Source: Diospyros lotus
Taxonomy: Eukaryota > Streptophyta > Magnoliopsida > Ericales > Ebenaceae
DNA: 64,000 bases
NCBI RefSeq assembly: GCF_014633365.1
Contig: NC_068338.1
Span: 28,150,291-28,214,290, forward strand
Reading direction: 5' to 3'
Shown here: in pieces, positions 13,139 to 25,799 of the stretch
How positions within the stretch are numbered: position 1 is the stretch's first letter
How the letters are laid out: the number at the start of each line of letters is the position of its first letter
Position numbers and translations under genes: made by a program
The notes under the pieces: model-generated
Told to the model about the DNA's origin: nothing
Database searches by the model: none
Seen by the model: the letters and a program-made list of their open reading frames with translations, nothing else

Positions 13139-13760
13139 TACTTTTTTTTTTCATTACATTAATGGTTTATATCTCACTATTCATTGCCTAATATTAGAAA
13201 ATAATATGTAAATTTGTGGAGTTAAGGGCCTTCTCGTCTCAACGACAGCTTACTATTTTTTGTTTAATATTAAAAAATGATCCATAAATTTTGAAAGTTG
13301 AGGAGTCTCTTCATCTAAATAGTACCTCATTATTTATTGCCTAATATTGAAAAATGATATGTGGACTTGGGGAGTTAAAAGCCTTTCCCATCCAAATGGA
13401 ATAACAAAATAAATAAAATATGAATTCAAATAAAAAAATTATTATAAAATAAAATTTGTGATTTTATATATCAAAAAATAAAAAAAAAAAAATTTAAATA
13501 ATTAGCAATCAAAATTAGTAATTTTGAAGCCCCTCTGGTTTTTGGGGGCCTCTAGGCATAGAACTGTTAAGGTCTATGGCTTGAGTCAACACTAGTTTAA
13601 GTCAGAATTTTAAGGTTAAGAAATATGCGCGAATAAAAATGGAAGAGAGAAATTTTAACATTGCTCATATTTCTTTTTTATAGGAATTTGTTCTTTATAC
13701 ATCCTAACCCTTATGATTTCTGACAATCGAGATAATCCAAATTGTTATGTTATTTGTGTT
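13139..13760. repeat. Tandem duplication, unit 2
   Basis: Second copy of the block at 12362-12990, same orientation, about 150 bp further on. The end of this unit also resembles 26640-26740, downstream of the orphan FDM exon, so the block existed before at least one duplication of the FDM array. Confidence 0.75.
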
Positions 13761-13870
13761 GAACAAGATAAGGTTAGTCCGACGTGAACAAAATCAGAGG
13801 AGGGCGTGGACTCCACCGCTCTACATGCCCGCATTAGGCTAATTTGATGCGGGCAACATAACATAACAAC

Positions 13871-14397
13871 TAAAACTGTGTTCTTTTTATTTTTCAATTT
13901 TTAGTTTTAAGTTTTGAATTTATTTTTAATTTTCTATTTTGGTAGTCTATTTTTAGAAAATTGATAAGGCCTTCTCTTTATTATTTACAAAAATTATTTC
14001 TCAAAACAAAAAATTAAAAAATGCGTTCTCTTTGAAATTTTTTAAAAAAAATTTAATAGTATTTTATTCAATAAATTTGATTATTTAGTAAATTATAAAT
14101 ATTTAATATTAATATATTATTAAAAAATATATACATTTTAAAATTAATAAATTTTGTAATATTTTTTCTCATTACAATAATAAAATATGAATAAATGAAT
14201 AAATAAATATATTTTGAGTTTAGAGTTTATTTTAGATGAAAACACTTCAAACAACTTTTTGTTGTTTTGAGTTTTTTTTATAATTTTTTTTATTTTTAAA
14301 AATATATTTTTAAAAATAACAAAGAGAACATGTTTTCATTATTTTAGAAAATTAAAAATTAAAAATCACTTAAAAATAACAAAGAGAACGCAACTTA
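13871..14397. mobile_element. Foldback/MITE-like element
   Basis: The left end (...TGTGTTCTTTTTATTTTTC) and the right end (...AAAATAACAAAGAGAACGC) are imperfect reverse complements over about 30 bases, and the AT-rich interior pairs partly as well. No coding capacity. A related sequence lies near 27.95-28.23 kb. I could not fix a target-site duplication, so the family is unassigned. Confidence 0.45.
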
Positions 14398-14399
14398 AG

Positions 14400-15640
14400 G
14401 TAGTCATGCTAAATTTATCTAATCTCATATCTTATAGATTACGTGAGAGAATCCCACCTATAAAAATTTGTAGGCCATAATTACTGAAGATGGCTATTAT
14501 TTAAAGCCCTTGATGGTGTTCGAACCCTTTGTCGATTGAGGGAAGGGAGATGCATGCAACTTACTATTAAAATTAATTTTTTAATATAAAAAATAATTTG
14601 TAATAATAATTTAATAAAAAATTACAATTTATCTTAAAATCTGTGATGTGTAATTTTATAATTTAAAAAAAAAAATTAACCTCCTCTTACATAGATTTTT
14701 TAATCCACCCTGATTGAGGGAGAATAGGAGTTAATAGTGTATGAAAATGCAAACTGTAGTAATGTGAAGTCCTAGACTTACAGCCATACCAAGAAGAAAA
14801 TAAAACATTTTGACAAATTATAAGATTTGTAGTTACTTATTTCACAACACTGAAGAGCTCATTTCATTTAAGTAACTTGGTAATGTATCTGAAAAGTACA
14901 AAGTTATATTTCATTTGGCAAAAAAATAAAAAAAATAAAATAAAAGGTATCTGTTACAACCTGATGATTGTGCTCTCTGCCTCAAATATTCTCTCTGCAG
15001 CAAAACATAGCATATAATAATAATAATCCTATTAAGCTGTCTCCTGTTGAATAAAAGAGATCACACACACAAACACTCCTTAATGCTTTCACTTCTCTCA
15101 CTCACACCCAAACACGTACGCCACACTCTATTCTCCTGTCTTTCTCACTCACACTCACACAAGCCCAAGTCCTATACTTGTACTCTTTCAAGGTCAGTGG
15201 CGGAAGGTTGTAGAGAAGAGGGCAATTTCTGTAAAAAAGCTTCTGGAGAGGGAAAGTCAGCGGGCAGATGCTGGAGAAGAAAGAACAGAGAGAGAGAAAA
15301 TTACAGAGAAGGAGAGAGAGAGAATGCTGGAGAGGGAGAGAAGCCGGTGAGCTTCAACATCTCCAACTCCATGTCCTAAGTTAGTTACCAAAGAAAAAAC
15401 TCACCAATTAAATCAAGGGACTCAATGAATATATATTTCTCCTGCAACAAACAATATGAGTGCGAGGAAAAGGAAAATCAAAATCTGTTACTCGCATATT
15501 TTCTTCGCAACCAAACAACGGTTACACACTGCTTACAAAACAAACAGAGGATACACTGTAAAACCAAGTGTATAAAATACAAGCACATATTCACTGACAT
15601 TAAGATCTAGTGAAATTGCAAACTCATTGAAAGCAGTGAA
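14400..15640. other. 3' flank of FDM gene A
   Basis: 14795-14960 is homologous to 26825-26960, the flank of the orphan FDM exon, showing that the duplicated unit extended beyond the gene. A purine-rich GAGA stretch lies near 15190-15350. Open frames here are low in complexity and not supported as genes. Confidence 0.5.
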
Positions 15641-15909
15641 TTATTTTGGGCAAGATGAAACATAGCGCTCCCTCCAGAGGCTTTTCGCAGAACAGAAGTT
15701 ACAGAACCAATTCACAAATGTGAAACCAGTGCTTCAGATAATACAAGGCCATATATATTTATAAATTGGTGGAACAACAATGAGTTTGTTCCTTCTACTG
15801 TTGCCAAATTAGAAAGGTTTCCACTCCTCAAGGAATATAAACAAATTCAGAGCCATTCAATGTTCAAAAACTTCACATGAGCTGCTGCTGCCAACTACCA
15901 TGCAAGTTG

Positions 15910-18900
15910 TCAGTTTCTCCTGCGTTTGTAGAATCTGAATTGTCTGAGTAAAAGAGAAACTCCCTCCGGCACACTTGCCCTCCTTCCTTCCCTTGAATTC
16001 CATAGCTCTGGCAGTGGGTACCGACCCATGGGGTTGTACGCATTCAACTCCCTCAATGCTGTTGTCACGGTCTCGTATACTTCTTCCCCCAGCACTTCCC
16101 TCAAGCTTTTCAGTTTCTCATCCTCCTCATCAATCACTTCCTGAGACCCCAAATTCAATGCAAAATCACACCATAAGATTCATGCATGGTTATAATTCAA
16201 GATATGGAATAGATGTATCATGGAGCAAAAACACATGCCATATAGTGTAGAGGAGATATTGCGAATTTCCTTTCAAATTACATCAAGAACCTGCATTAAG
16301 CATTTATGTCTTTGCCTTAGAAAAGAATCGACTCATTAAACATATCCAAATAGAGGGGCCTTGGTGTATAACAATTACCAAACTAATACTCGAATATGAA
16401 TGAACACTGTAAAATTTAGAGGTTGTAAGTAGAGTAGATTGTAATACGAATATATAAAATATAAGTTTAATGAAAATATAAGTATTGATGACGTTATAGT
16501 ATGAGCAAAATCAAGATCTAAAGACGCCAAGAAACCAGATATCATGTTGACAGAGAAAAGAAGGAAATGAATAACTTCTTTTTATTCATCAAACTGGTAA
16601 AAAAACACTATCAAGCCTATTTACATTATATACAACTTAACCTTGATCCTCTACAACCGATCTCATTTTATATACATACTACCACTATACAAATATAAGC
16701 ATTTAGCTATTTTGCTCTGCCTACTACACTGCTCTGCCTAATATAACCAAGAGCCCCCCCTCAAGTTGGAGATTGTGGAGAACACAAGCCCAACTTGGCA
16801 ACCATAGAATGATGATGAATTGCAGTCAAAGGTTTAGTGAATAAATCTGCCAGCTGCAAATGAGAGGGAACAAACTGAGGAGCAATAAAGCCTCGTTTAA
16901 GATGATCACGTACAAGATGACAATCGATATCAAGATGCTTCGTACGTTCATGGAAAACAGGGTTAGCGGCAATATGTAAGGTAGCTTTGTTGTCACAATG
17001 AAGAGGAATAGGCAGAAGGATAGAAATACCAAAATCCTTGAGAATATTAGAAATCCAAACAAGTTCACAAGTAGTAGAGGCCATACTTCGATATTCAGCC
17101 TCGGCAGAGGATCTTGAGACTGTAGGTTGCTTCTTAGTTTTCCAAGAAATCAAAGCACCACCAAGGAAAACACAAAAACCTGTTAAAGACCGACGTGTAA
17201 ACTTACAAGTGGCCCAATCAGCATCACAATAGGCTGAAAGAGAAAGTTCAGCTGTAACTGGATAAAAAAAGGCCATGAGATGCTGTACCTTTAAGATATT
17301 TAACAACCTGAAGAGCAGCATCAAAATGAGGCTGACAAGGAGAGGACATAAATTGGCTAAGATGCTGCACTGCATGACTGATATCAGGCCGGGTAAGATT
17401 GACATATAACAATCGGCCAATTAATCTTCTGTACTGATCAGGGTTGGAAAGAGGTGGTCCCTGATTTGGTTCCAAAACCAGACCCTTAGACATAGGGAAG
17501 GAGGAACTCTTAGAATCTTGCAAGCCGGTTTCTAGAATAAGGTCCTTAATAAACTTGTGTTGTGACAAAAACGTTCCACTAGAGGACCTAGCAACCTCTA
17601 ACCCAAGAAAATATTTGAGATAACCAAGATCCTTAATAGTAAACTTGGCATCAAGGGCAGCCTTTGTAGAATCAATAACATCAATATTGTCTCCAGCAAT
17701 AAGAATATCATCAACATAGACCAAAAGAGTCACAAAATGAGAACTGGTCTTGTGGGTAAACAAACAGTGATCATAGGGAGACTGAACAAACCCTAACTGA
17801 ATTAGAAAACCACTGAATTCCAAGTTCCATTGACGTGAGGCCTTGTTTTAAGCCATAGAGAGACCGTTTCAGCAAACATACTTTACTCGAATCCACAGAA
17901 TAACCAGCAGGTGGGGTCATGTACACTTCCTCATCTAGATGACCATGAAGAAAGGCATTATTGATGTCAATTTGATAGATAGGCCAATTTCTAGAAGTAG
18001 CAACAGCTATGAATAATCTGACAGTAACCAATTTTGCCACAGGAGAAAACCTATCCTTGTAATCAAGACCCTCTATTTGATTATATCCTTTGGCTACCAA
18101 ACGTGCCTTGTATCTATCAACCTCACCATTAGGCTTATACTTCACACGATACACCCATTTAGAACCAATAGGCTTCTTACCCTTAGGTAAATCAACAATT
18201 TCCCATGTATGATTAAGTTCCAAAGCCTGCAACTCATTCTCCATTGCGGTAACCCAATTATGATCTTGAGAGGCTTGATGAAAGTTACAAGGCTCGGGAG
18301 TGGAAGAAATATTATTTAAGAAAGAAGCATGAGTAGAAGAAAAGAAAAATGAGTCAGAAATGTTACCTGATGACGTAGAAGTAGCAGCAGTGACAGGTGA
18401 ATCTTGAACCAAACTGACAAAGTCATTAAGCCAAATAGGCCTTTGTGGAACACGGGTACTCCGGCGAGGATTAAGTAAAGGTGAGATTTGGTTTTGAGAA
18501 GTAGCTATTGGTGAACTTGGAGAAGTAGAAGATATATCAAAGGTCCTATCAGCCAAAGGAGATGAAGTAGATACAGGTGCAGAAACAAAATCTTGGGTAA
18601 GCAGGCTGATAGGAACTTGAGGTAATGGTGTGTTAATGGAAAGTTCAGTAGAAACATTATCTTGAAAAGGAAAAGTGGATTCAAAGAAGGTAACGTCCCT
18701 GCTAACAAAAATTTTCTTAGCTGAAAGATCAAACAGCTTGTATCCTTTTTGACAGTAAGAGTAGCCAATAAAGACAGATTTAATGGCTCTTGGAGAAAAT
18801 TTATCTTTGTGAGGAAAGGTATTTGTGGCATAACAGAGACATCCAAATGTTCTCAATGAGGTATAATCAGGGTGTTTATGAAATAGGCGAAAATAAGGAG

Positions 18901-21900
18901 TTTCCCATTTGAGAATGGAAAGAGGCATTCGGTTAATGAGATAGGTGGCTGTCAATACACATTCGGACCAAAATGATTTAGGTAAATGAGAATGTAACTG
19001 TAAAGCTCTGGCCACTTCAAGCAAATGTCTATGTTTACGCTCAACAACTCCATTTTGTTGAGGGGTATATGTACATGTTCGTTGGTGAAAAATACCTTTG
19101 GATTGCAAAAAGGTAGAGACTGAATGATTGACAAATTCAGATCCATTGTCAGTTCGAATTGTCTTGACTGGAGTTTGGAATTGGTTTTCAACTAGCCGAA
19201 GAAAGGCTTGAAGAAGAGAAAGACTTTGACTCTTATGTTGAGCCATATATGTCCAAGTAGCTTTGGAATAATCATCCACAATAGTAAGGAAAAATTTTGC
19301 TCCAGTCAAAGAAGGGATTGAATATGGCCCCCAAAAATCAACATGTAAAAGTTCCAAAGGACTAGTGACTTTAGGTTCATGAATAGGAAATGGCAATCTA
19401 GTTTGCTTTGCCAAGGGACAAGTTTCACAATAATAAGTTTCACTAAACAAATGCCTCAATACTGGTATATGTTTCAAGTTTCTAACAGGCATATGCCCCA
19501 ATCTATTATGCCACAAACTAGAATTAGAAATTGCAGCAAAAGAAGTATTTTGATATTGCAAAGTAATAGGAACAGTACAAGAAGAGATATCAGCAGTTGC
19601 AGTTTTATTCTTGGAAAGGAAAGAATCAGATATAAAACGTAAATTGAGAGACTTTAGCTGGGAAAAGAATTTGGTAATAGTGTCCACATGAAAACTTGAC
19701 TTGTCCAGCTTGTACAATCTCCCTTCAACCTTGCCCACAGCCAACACTTCATGCGTCTTCAGGTCCTGAATAAAGCAGCCCATAGGAAGAAAGGTTACTA
19801 GCAGTTGATGATCAAAAAGCAACTTGCTAACTGACAAGAGATTAAATTGAAATGAAGGTATGAACAAAACGTCCTGAAGCTCAATAGCAGGATTTAAACA
19901 AACTGATCCTGCTTGTGAAACAAAAGTGGTTGTGTTATTTGGCAAGTGAATTGAAACACGGTGTGATAAGATATGTAGGGAACGAAACGACCTTTTATGA
20001 TAGGTAATGTGGTCAGTGGCACCACTATCAAGTATCCATGTACCTTCATCAAGCATACCAAAATAACAAGAATTGATATAATTTGGGTTACCAGCAAAGT
20101 CAATCAAGGCTGTGTTAAGACTGGCATTTCCAGCTCCAGGAGTTTGCTTGAGCATTTTGAGAAGAGCAGCTGCAATCGAACTCCCCAAGTCTTGATTCGC
20201 TATTATTGCTGCATCAAGTGGTGTTTCTGAAACTGAATCAACTTGATTTGTAACATTTGCAACTATCCTTTGTGTTGAATCCTTATTTATCCTCTCCTTA
20301 TACCAGTCAGTATATCCAACTAATTTGAAGCAGGATTCCTTCAAATGTCCATTCTTTTTGCAATACTCACAAAAACCCTTATTCTTAAACTTCTTCGAAT
20401 CCTTTCTATTATTCACATTCTGCTTAGAAAATAATGCAGCTCCATCATTTGTTTCATTTAGAGCTGAAGTTACCTGCCTTTGTGACTCTACTCTTAAAAT
20501 CATCGAGTAAGCCTTGTTAACACTCGGCAGTGGTTCAAGCAATAAAATTTGGCTTCTCACCTGATCATAACCATCATGTAGTCCCATAAGAAACTGCATC
20601 AACTTATTTTCTTCAGCAAACTCTGTTACGGCCTTAGAGGCACCACAACTACAATTTGGTAATGGCCTAACTGCCGCTAACTCATCCCACAATCGTTTCA
20701 ACTGAGTGTAGTACACGGACACAGAAAAATTTTCTTGACTAACGGAACTAATCCGACGTTGGAGCTGGTATACAAGAGCTCCATTACTCTCCCCAAATCT
20801 CTCCTCTAATTCAGACCAAAGTTGTCTAGAATTCGTAGTGTATATAAAAGCATCTACGAGTTCCTTAGAAATGGAATTTAACAACCAAGAAGTGACCATG
20901 TAGTCACATCTTTTCCAAATGTGAAACTCCTCGCTGTTCTCATTCGGAACTGAAATTTCACCATTTATAAACCCTAGTTTATTCTTAGCTCCTAGGGCAA
21001 TTTGAATCCCCCTACTCCAAGATCTGTAATTGAGTCCAGTTAATGGAGCAGAAACTAGGATCATACCTGGATGATTCGAAGGATGCAGTTGCAGCGGATC
21101 CCTTGTTGCTGTGTTATTTCCGATCGAAGCCATAAGCAACTGATTCAACGAAGAAAAATGGAATCGAGAACTTACGATTGCTCCGACAATTAATCCGACA
21201 ATACTGATGAAAATTCAGCCTTCAGATCAGATAAACTCCACGGATCTCCGTTCTGATACCATGTGCAAAATCAAGATCTAAAGACGCCAAGAAACCAGAT
21301 ATCATGTTGACAGAGAAAAGAAGGAAATGAATAACTTCTTTTTATTCATCAAACTGGTAAAAAAACACTATCAAGCCTATTTACATTATATATAACTTAA
21401 CCTTGATCCTTTACAACTGATCTCATTTTATATACATACTACCACTATACAAATATAAGCATTTAGCTATTTTGCTCTGCCTACTACACTGCTCTGCCTA
21501 ATATAACCAAGATAGTAAAACTTGAAGATTGAATCATACCAAGAAAAAATTAGTACATATATCTTACCTCAGTCATCCAAAAAGATTGGAAGATTAATCA
21601 GAATGCTACTCATAAAAGCAAAGCAAAGTAACATGTCATGTAATAATTTTGTTTCTAATTCATATCAAATACTTTATCATATGAGCTTTTTTGGACCTGA
21701 TTCTTGTTTTTTCACGTTTGAAATTAAGGGTTTTTATTTCAAATTGAGTACTCATCTATATACAGCTCACGAATAATGATTCACAGTCTAAATATTATGT
21801 GAAAATGTCAATTTGCAGGGCAGAATGCTAGAGCTGCTTTGGTAAAAGAAGGAAACATATCGGATATAGAAAAGAAGTTTAGGTAACGGTATGTCAATAT

Positions 21901-24900
21901 GATGCATACCTTTTGATCTTCTTCCACTGAGATGATCTTAAAAGGATGCCAGCTTGGATCCCTTAGGTTCTCCTCCCATAAGGAGAGCCACTCCGTTGCT
22001 TTCACCATTGCTTCTTCACCCATGTACTTTCTCTTTGCTGCAACATAAAATGGCTTCTTGTCGAGCTCTCCCACTCTCTTGACACAAATAGTAGCACGAC
22101 TGTCCTTAAAACCCTGTAAGCCAAGAAAAGTAGGTATCCATTAAATCTTGATGGAATTAATTTTAAAATGAGACCTGTTCTCATTGCAGAAAAAGGAAAA
22201 ATAAAGTGCACTGAAATGAAAAATCAGAAGTGGAACAGTCTTCTCTTTCTGATTTTGTAAATTTCAATTTACTAGTGGAAGATAACATTCTTCTTCACGC
22301 GCACGCATTAAGGGTCCAAGTTCCTTATTTATACCCGTTCAATGTCGGTGGAGGAAGATTGCAGAAAAATGGAGTTTTCTGGAAGAGTGTTCTGTGGAAA
22401 GAAATGGCAGCTTTCGGGAAGCTTCTGGGAGAAAGAAGAAGGAGCATTTGCAGAGAAGCAGAGTTTTCTGGAGAAGAAGAAGAAGAAGCTGGAGAGAAGA
22501 GAGATTAACAGAGAAAGAGAAGATTTCAGAAGACAGAAGAAGTCGGTGGTGATTCTTCAATGATGTCACAGAACAAGTATTTGTCTTGTCTTGCATGCTA
22601 TAATACCTCTCTCAACAAAAAAAGGGTCTTAAGCTTCAAGAGTAGCATTAAGGCAAAGCTGCTTAATTAGCCCCGATCACAGAACAACACTAATAACCTT
22701 CTACTGTGCATCAGTCTTGGGTCTTTTAGCAAATCAATACTATGGCCTTTTCTGGTTTGCAAATCTGTGTATAAAATACATAAAACATATATATGCTTTA
22801 TCAATATCCATAGACATTGATAGATAAACAGCGAGAGAGACTTACATTAATTAGCTCTTTGCGAGCTCCCTGCAACTCCTCGCTAGTATTACGCTCCTTG
22901 ACAATTAATGCTTGAGTTACTGCTCCCAAATCGTCAAGTTCTTCTTCCTTTTCTCTAAGTTCTTTTTCAATTGATTCCATCTTCCTCTTAGCTTCCACGT
23001 CACCTTCCTCACTCATATGTTTCATTACTTCTACAGCCCCTCTAATACGCTCAATCTCCAGCTCCAATGCTTGTTTCGCATCAAGTTTCTTTTCCAGTTC
23101 AATAATTCGTTCATGAAGTTTCTCCTTTTCCCTCTGCCAATCAGATCAAGTCATGTTTCTGATTCTAATTCGAAGGAAAATATTGTTCCTGCAGCACATT
23201 AAAAGGCAGAATATGTGAAGCAAACCTTTTGATCCTCAGCCAACTTCAAGATACCTTCATTAGCTTTCTTCTGCTCCAAAATTGCCCTCTCATTCTGCAA
23301 AAAGAAAACAGCTGTTACTTCTGAACAACAAGTTCAAGTACATTTCATAAGATAATTGATCAGTTGCAGCATTAAACCCTCGAACAATTCTACTTACTCT
23401 GAAATTAGATATGAGTTTTTTTATTAAAATAACATGAAAGTTTTTACAAAAAAAATTCTGAAACAGTATTTGGTTCCTATTAATTACCAATTTATTGTGG
23501 GGATTGAGAAGGCCAAATGCATAAACGCACTTGGCATATGCGTTTTTTAATAAAGTAGTAAACACTCTTGCCAAACGCGTTTATTGTTTCACTTAACTAA
23601 AATTTTTGAATTTGTTAGTCGATATAAAATTGATATTTCCAATCTGATATTGTTTCCGTAACTTTTTAACAAATAGTATTATTTTAGTTCAAAATTCATT
23701 AGAAACAAACTTTTGAAGCTTATACTAGCAATACTAATCCATCTATAGAACCTTTAAATATTTTAACCAAAAATAATATAATTGTTAATTTCGAAAGACA
23801 TGCATGCTACATAAGTAGCAACAATGCTAGGGAAAATGGAGAAAACACCTAATGGCAGAGGGTAATACACATATGATCAAATAATCTATCCTCTCAGTAT
23901 TTTGGTCCGAAGGTTTCAATTACAACAAAAGCCTACAAATTGTTTCAAATATCAGAAATATCTGCGTACGCATAAATATTCCCAAATTAGGGTGTCTTTT
24001 CCTAGTTTGAAGTGTCATTTAATTGCCCTAGCAAAAAAAAGGAAAAGAAACACTTGAATAAAAGTATTAAGTATTAGTTCAGATAAACAAAACTATTTTT
24101 ATTATTTCCCAATACTAAGTCAAAAAGAATATGATTCTGGGTAAATTCAAAGAATTTAGGTACAACTTGTCTGTTAAGTGTTGGGACAAAACATTATTGA
24201 GTTAATTTAAGTTGAGTATGTAACAGATGAATAATACCATCATCTTCTCCTGCTCAAGTTTTCTTTTCTCACTATCATTTACCACTTCACGTTCTTCCAA
24301 TTCCCTTTCCAGCTTTCTCATTTTTGCTTCTAAATGCCTTGTTCTCCTTTCGTTATCAATGAAAATCATTTTCACTTGATCAGACGCGTTCTTCTGCAAC
24401 TTCTCCATCTCTAATTAACAACAATCAAGTAAACTATGGTAAGCACAGGTAAAAACTACTTACATTAGATAAGAAAATCAGACACAATATATATATATAT
24501 AAATAGCTTTAAAAAAAAAAGGAACATTTTGTAGTCCACATCCATTACATTATACAATAAAATCATAGCTGTTGAAACTAGGCCACCGCCAGTAAGCTAT
24601 TTCTTTGTTTACCTTCATAGTAAGCCTGAACCATCGCTTCTTTCTGCCTGATCACGTTCCACATGGAACTTTCAGTGCCGCTTATTTTGAGCTTTATCTC
24701 GTCACATTGTCTATTCTTAACTTCAAGCTCCTTAGTTAAGCTGGAAACTAGCTTTGCGTCTTTCCTTTTCTCTTCCATTTCAATACTTGAAAGAGTCCTT
24801 AAGTCTCCATGCTTACGGAGATAGTAACCAACAGGACCTTTCGAACTGTAATCTTCCTCTTTCGCCATCCAAGCATAAAGTTTGTCACCTTTATTTCTCG

Positions 24901-25243
24901 CAACATACCAATCTCTCCTCCCCCGATTTTCCAATTCAAACATTTTTTCGAATTCCACGGCATTCTTAAAGCCGTCCCAGTCTCTCTTAAACTGTACTAT
25001 TGCAGAACTTGATTGACCGCTGTGGGTCCATAAAGTGTGAACCTTAGCAGGGCTATACCCTTTGCTCACCCACTCCTCTTTTAATTTCTTACCACTGTCT
25101 CCGACATACTTTCCATCTTTCAACTTAAGTTGAATGTTTTCCACAACAGCCATCCAAGGCCAAACAAGAAGCTCCTCCTTTGGGTTGTGTTTGGAAACCT
25201 GATCAGATGGCTGGCCATACTCATCTTCTCTCCTGCTAGCCAT
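15910..25243 (-). CDS. FDM: FDM gene A: XS/XH-domain RdDM factor lacking the zf-XS finger
   Basis: Coding exons on the minus strand: 25243-24613, 24410-24238, 23294-23226, 23133-22846, 22113-21910, 16140-15910. All junctions are GT/AG and every phase fits, giving 531 aa. Domains: XS about 22-145 ([13 protein letters not shown]), long coiled coil about 160-390, XH about 388-531 ([39 protein letters not shown]). FDM/IDN2 proteins bind dsRNA with 5' overhangs through XS and act in RNA-directed DNA methylation as complexes held together by coiled-coil and XH domains. Compared with gene B, exon 1 is exactly 363 nt shorter: residues 1-15 run straight into VSKHNPKEE, so the zinc finger is absent. 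The last intron (16141-21909) contains copia-1. A 5' UTR intron lies upstream. Coding capacity looks intact; expression is unknown. Exact FDM number not assigned. Confidence 0.88.
16497..16501. repeat. Target-site duplication of copia-1 (left)
   Basis: TAGTA, repeated at 21513-21517. Confidence 0.9.
16502..16752 (-). repeat. 3' LTR of copia-1
   Basis: 251 bp. On the minus strand it begins TCTTGGTTATA and ends TTTTGCTCA. It matches the LTR at 21262-21512 except for three transitions and one transversion. Confidence 0.92.
16753..16762 (-). other. Polypurine tract of copia-1
   Basis: On the minus strand this reads GAGGGGGGGC, directly before the 3' LTR; it primes plus-strand DNA synthesis. It overlaps the TGA stop of the polyprotein. 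Confidence 0.85.
16761..21148 (-). pseudogene. Gag-pol polyprotein of copia-1, two single-base frameshifts
   Basis: A 1,125-codon frame (21148 to 17771) encodes gag with a CX2CX4HX4C zinc knuckle (CEYCKKNGHLKESC), the protease motif WILDSGATDH, the integrase zinc region (HNRLGH, CETC) and catalytic region (RTDNGSEF, PQQNGVVERK), and the first half of reverse transcriptase up to SLYGLKQ. There an extra base near 17839-17843 shifts the frame. The next frame (17823 to 17248) carries the YVDD catalytic motif and ends in a T homopolymer (A run 17264-17270 on the plus strand), where one extra T shifts it again. The third frame (to 16761) gives RNase H (YCDADWA, AEAEYR). Two indels are the only lesions noticed, so the copy is non-autonomous but young. 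The likely start is the second methionine, MASIGNN. Confidence 0.9.
21252..21261 (-). other. Primer-binding site of copia-1
   Basis: On the minus strand this reads TGGTATCAGA, directly after the 5' LTR; it is complementary to the 3' end of initiator tRNA-Met, the usual copia primer. Confidence 0.88.
21262..21512 (-). repeat. 5' LTR of copia-1
   Basis: 251 bp, next to the primer-binding site, almost identical to 16502-16752. Confidence 0.92.
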
Positions 25244-25252
25244 TTACACAAC

Positions 25253-25700
25253 CTGAAATGAAACATAACCAAGTGTCAGAAGGAAAGGAGGGAACCATTT
25301 AGCCTAAACCCTGTTTGGTTTACGAAGAAACAATGTCACAATCATCATGAAAATCAAAGCAGACAACTGCATGGTCCGATGATCAGATTAATTAAGTGAA
25401 ATTCCAATCCTTATAACCATCCCCCTCAAAAAAACTAAGCGATGCTCTAAATTTTATTTGTTAGCGATCATCCAGTCAATCTACATATAGATTCATCCAT
25501 GGACCAACATTTTCGACACTCTCCGAGCAATCAAACAGAGGATGTATAACTGAAATCACAAGAGCAGACACTGCAAGTGGCCTTACCTCAAACTTCTCGC
25601 GGCGTTCGTCGAACCCTAAGCCCTCCTCTAGGGCTGTTTTGACAGAGAGATAACGGATACGTTTCCTCAGCGGAACAAAGCAAATAGCTCATGTAGAGAG
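25253..25700 (-). other. FDM: 5' UTR exon and intron of FDM gene A
   Basis: On the minus strand a leader exon ends at 25587 (AAGTTTGAG followed by GTAAGG). The intron runs 25586-25253 and its acceptor (ATTTCAG) lies 9 bases before the start codon. Gene B has the same arrangement (donor after 52553, acceptor before 52204), which supports the model. The transcription start is not fixed; the leader exon probably begins near 25.7 kb. Confidence 0.7.
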
Positions 25701-25799
25701 AGACACGGGAAGGTTCATTGATCTTGTTTCGTTTCCTTTTGCTCGCGGAGAAAATGTTCAATGTACGTGGGAGGCCAGCGTCAGCACATTTCAATCTCA

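Larger units (their letters stand above)
16502..21512 (-). mobile_element. Copia-1: nearly intact Ty1/copia LTR retrotransposon in intron 5 of FDM gene A
   Basis: The element is 5,011 bp, antisense to the window and in the same sense as the host gene. It has two 251-bp LTRs, a primer-binding site, a polypurine tract and a perfect 5-bp target-site duplication TAGTA (16497-16501 and 21513-21517). The order gag, protease, integrase, reverse transcriptase, RNase H is that of Ty1/copia. The matching intron of gene B near 29115 continues without interruption across the insertion point, giving an empty site. The LTRs differ at only 4 positions by my reading, so the insertion is fairly recent. Confidence 0.95.

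Noticed and set aside
15190..15350. Possible relation to 22340-22560 (both purine-rich, GTGGNGGAAGRTTG start)
   Set aside because: Similarity is mostly GA-rich composition; I could not show a continuous alignment or element ends.
15047..15379. 110-codon frame on the plus strand
   Set aside because: Made of SLSH and GERE-type low-complexity runs from CT- and GA-rich DNA in the gene A flank.
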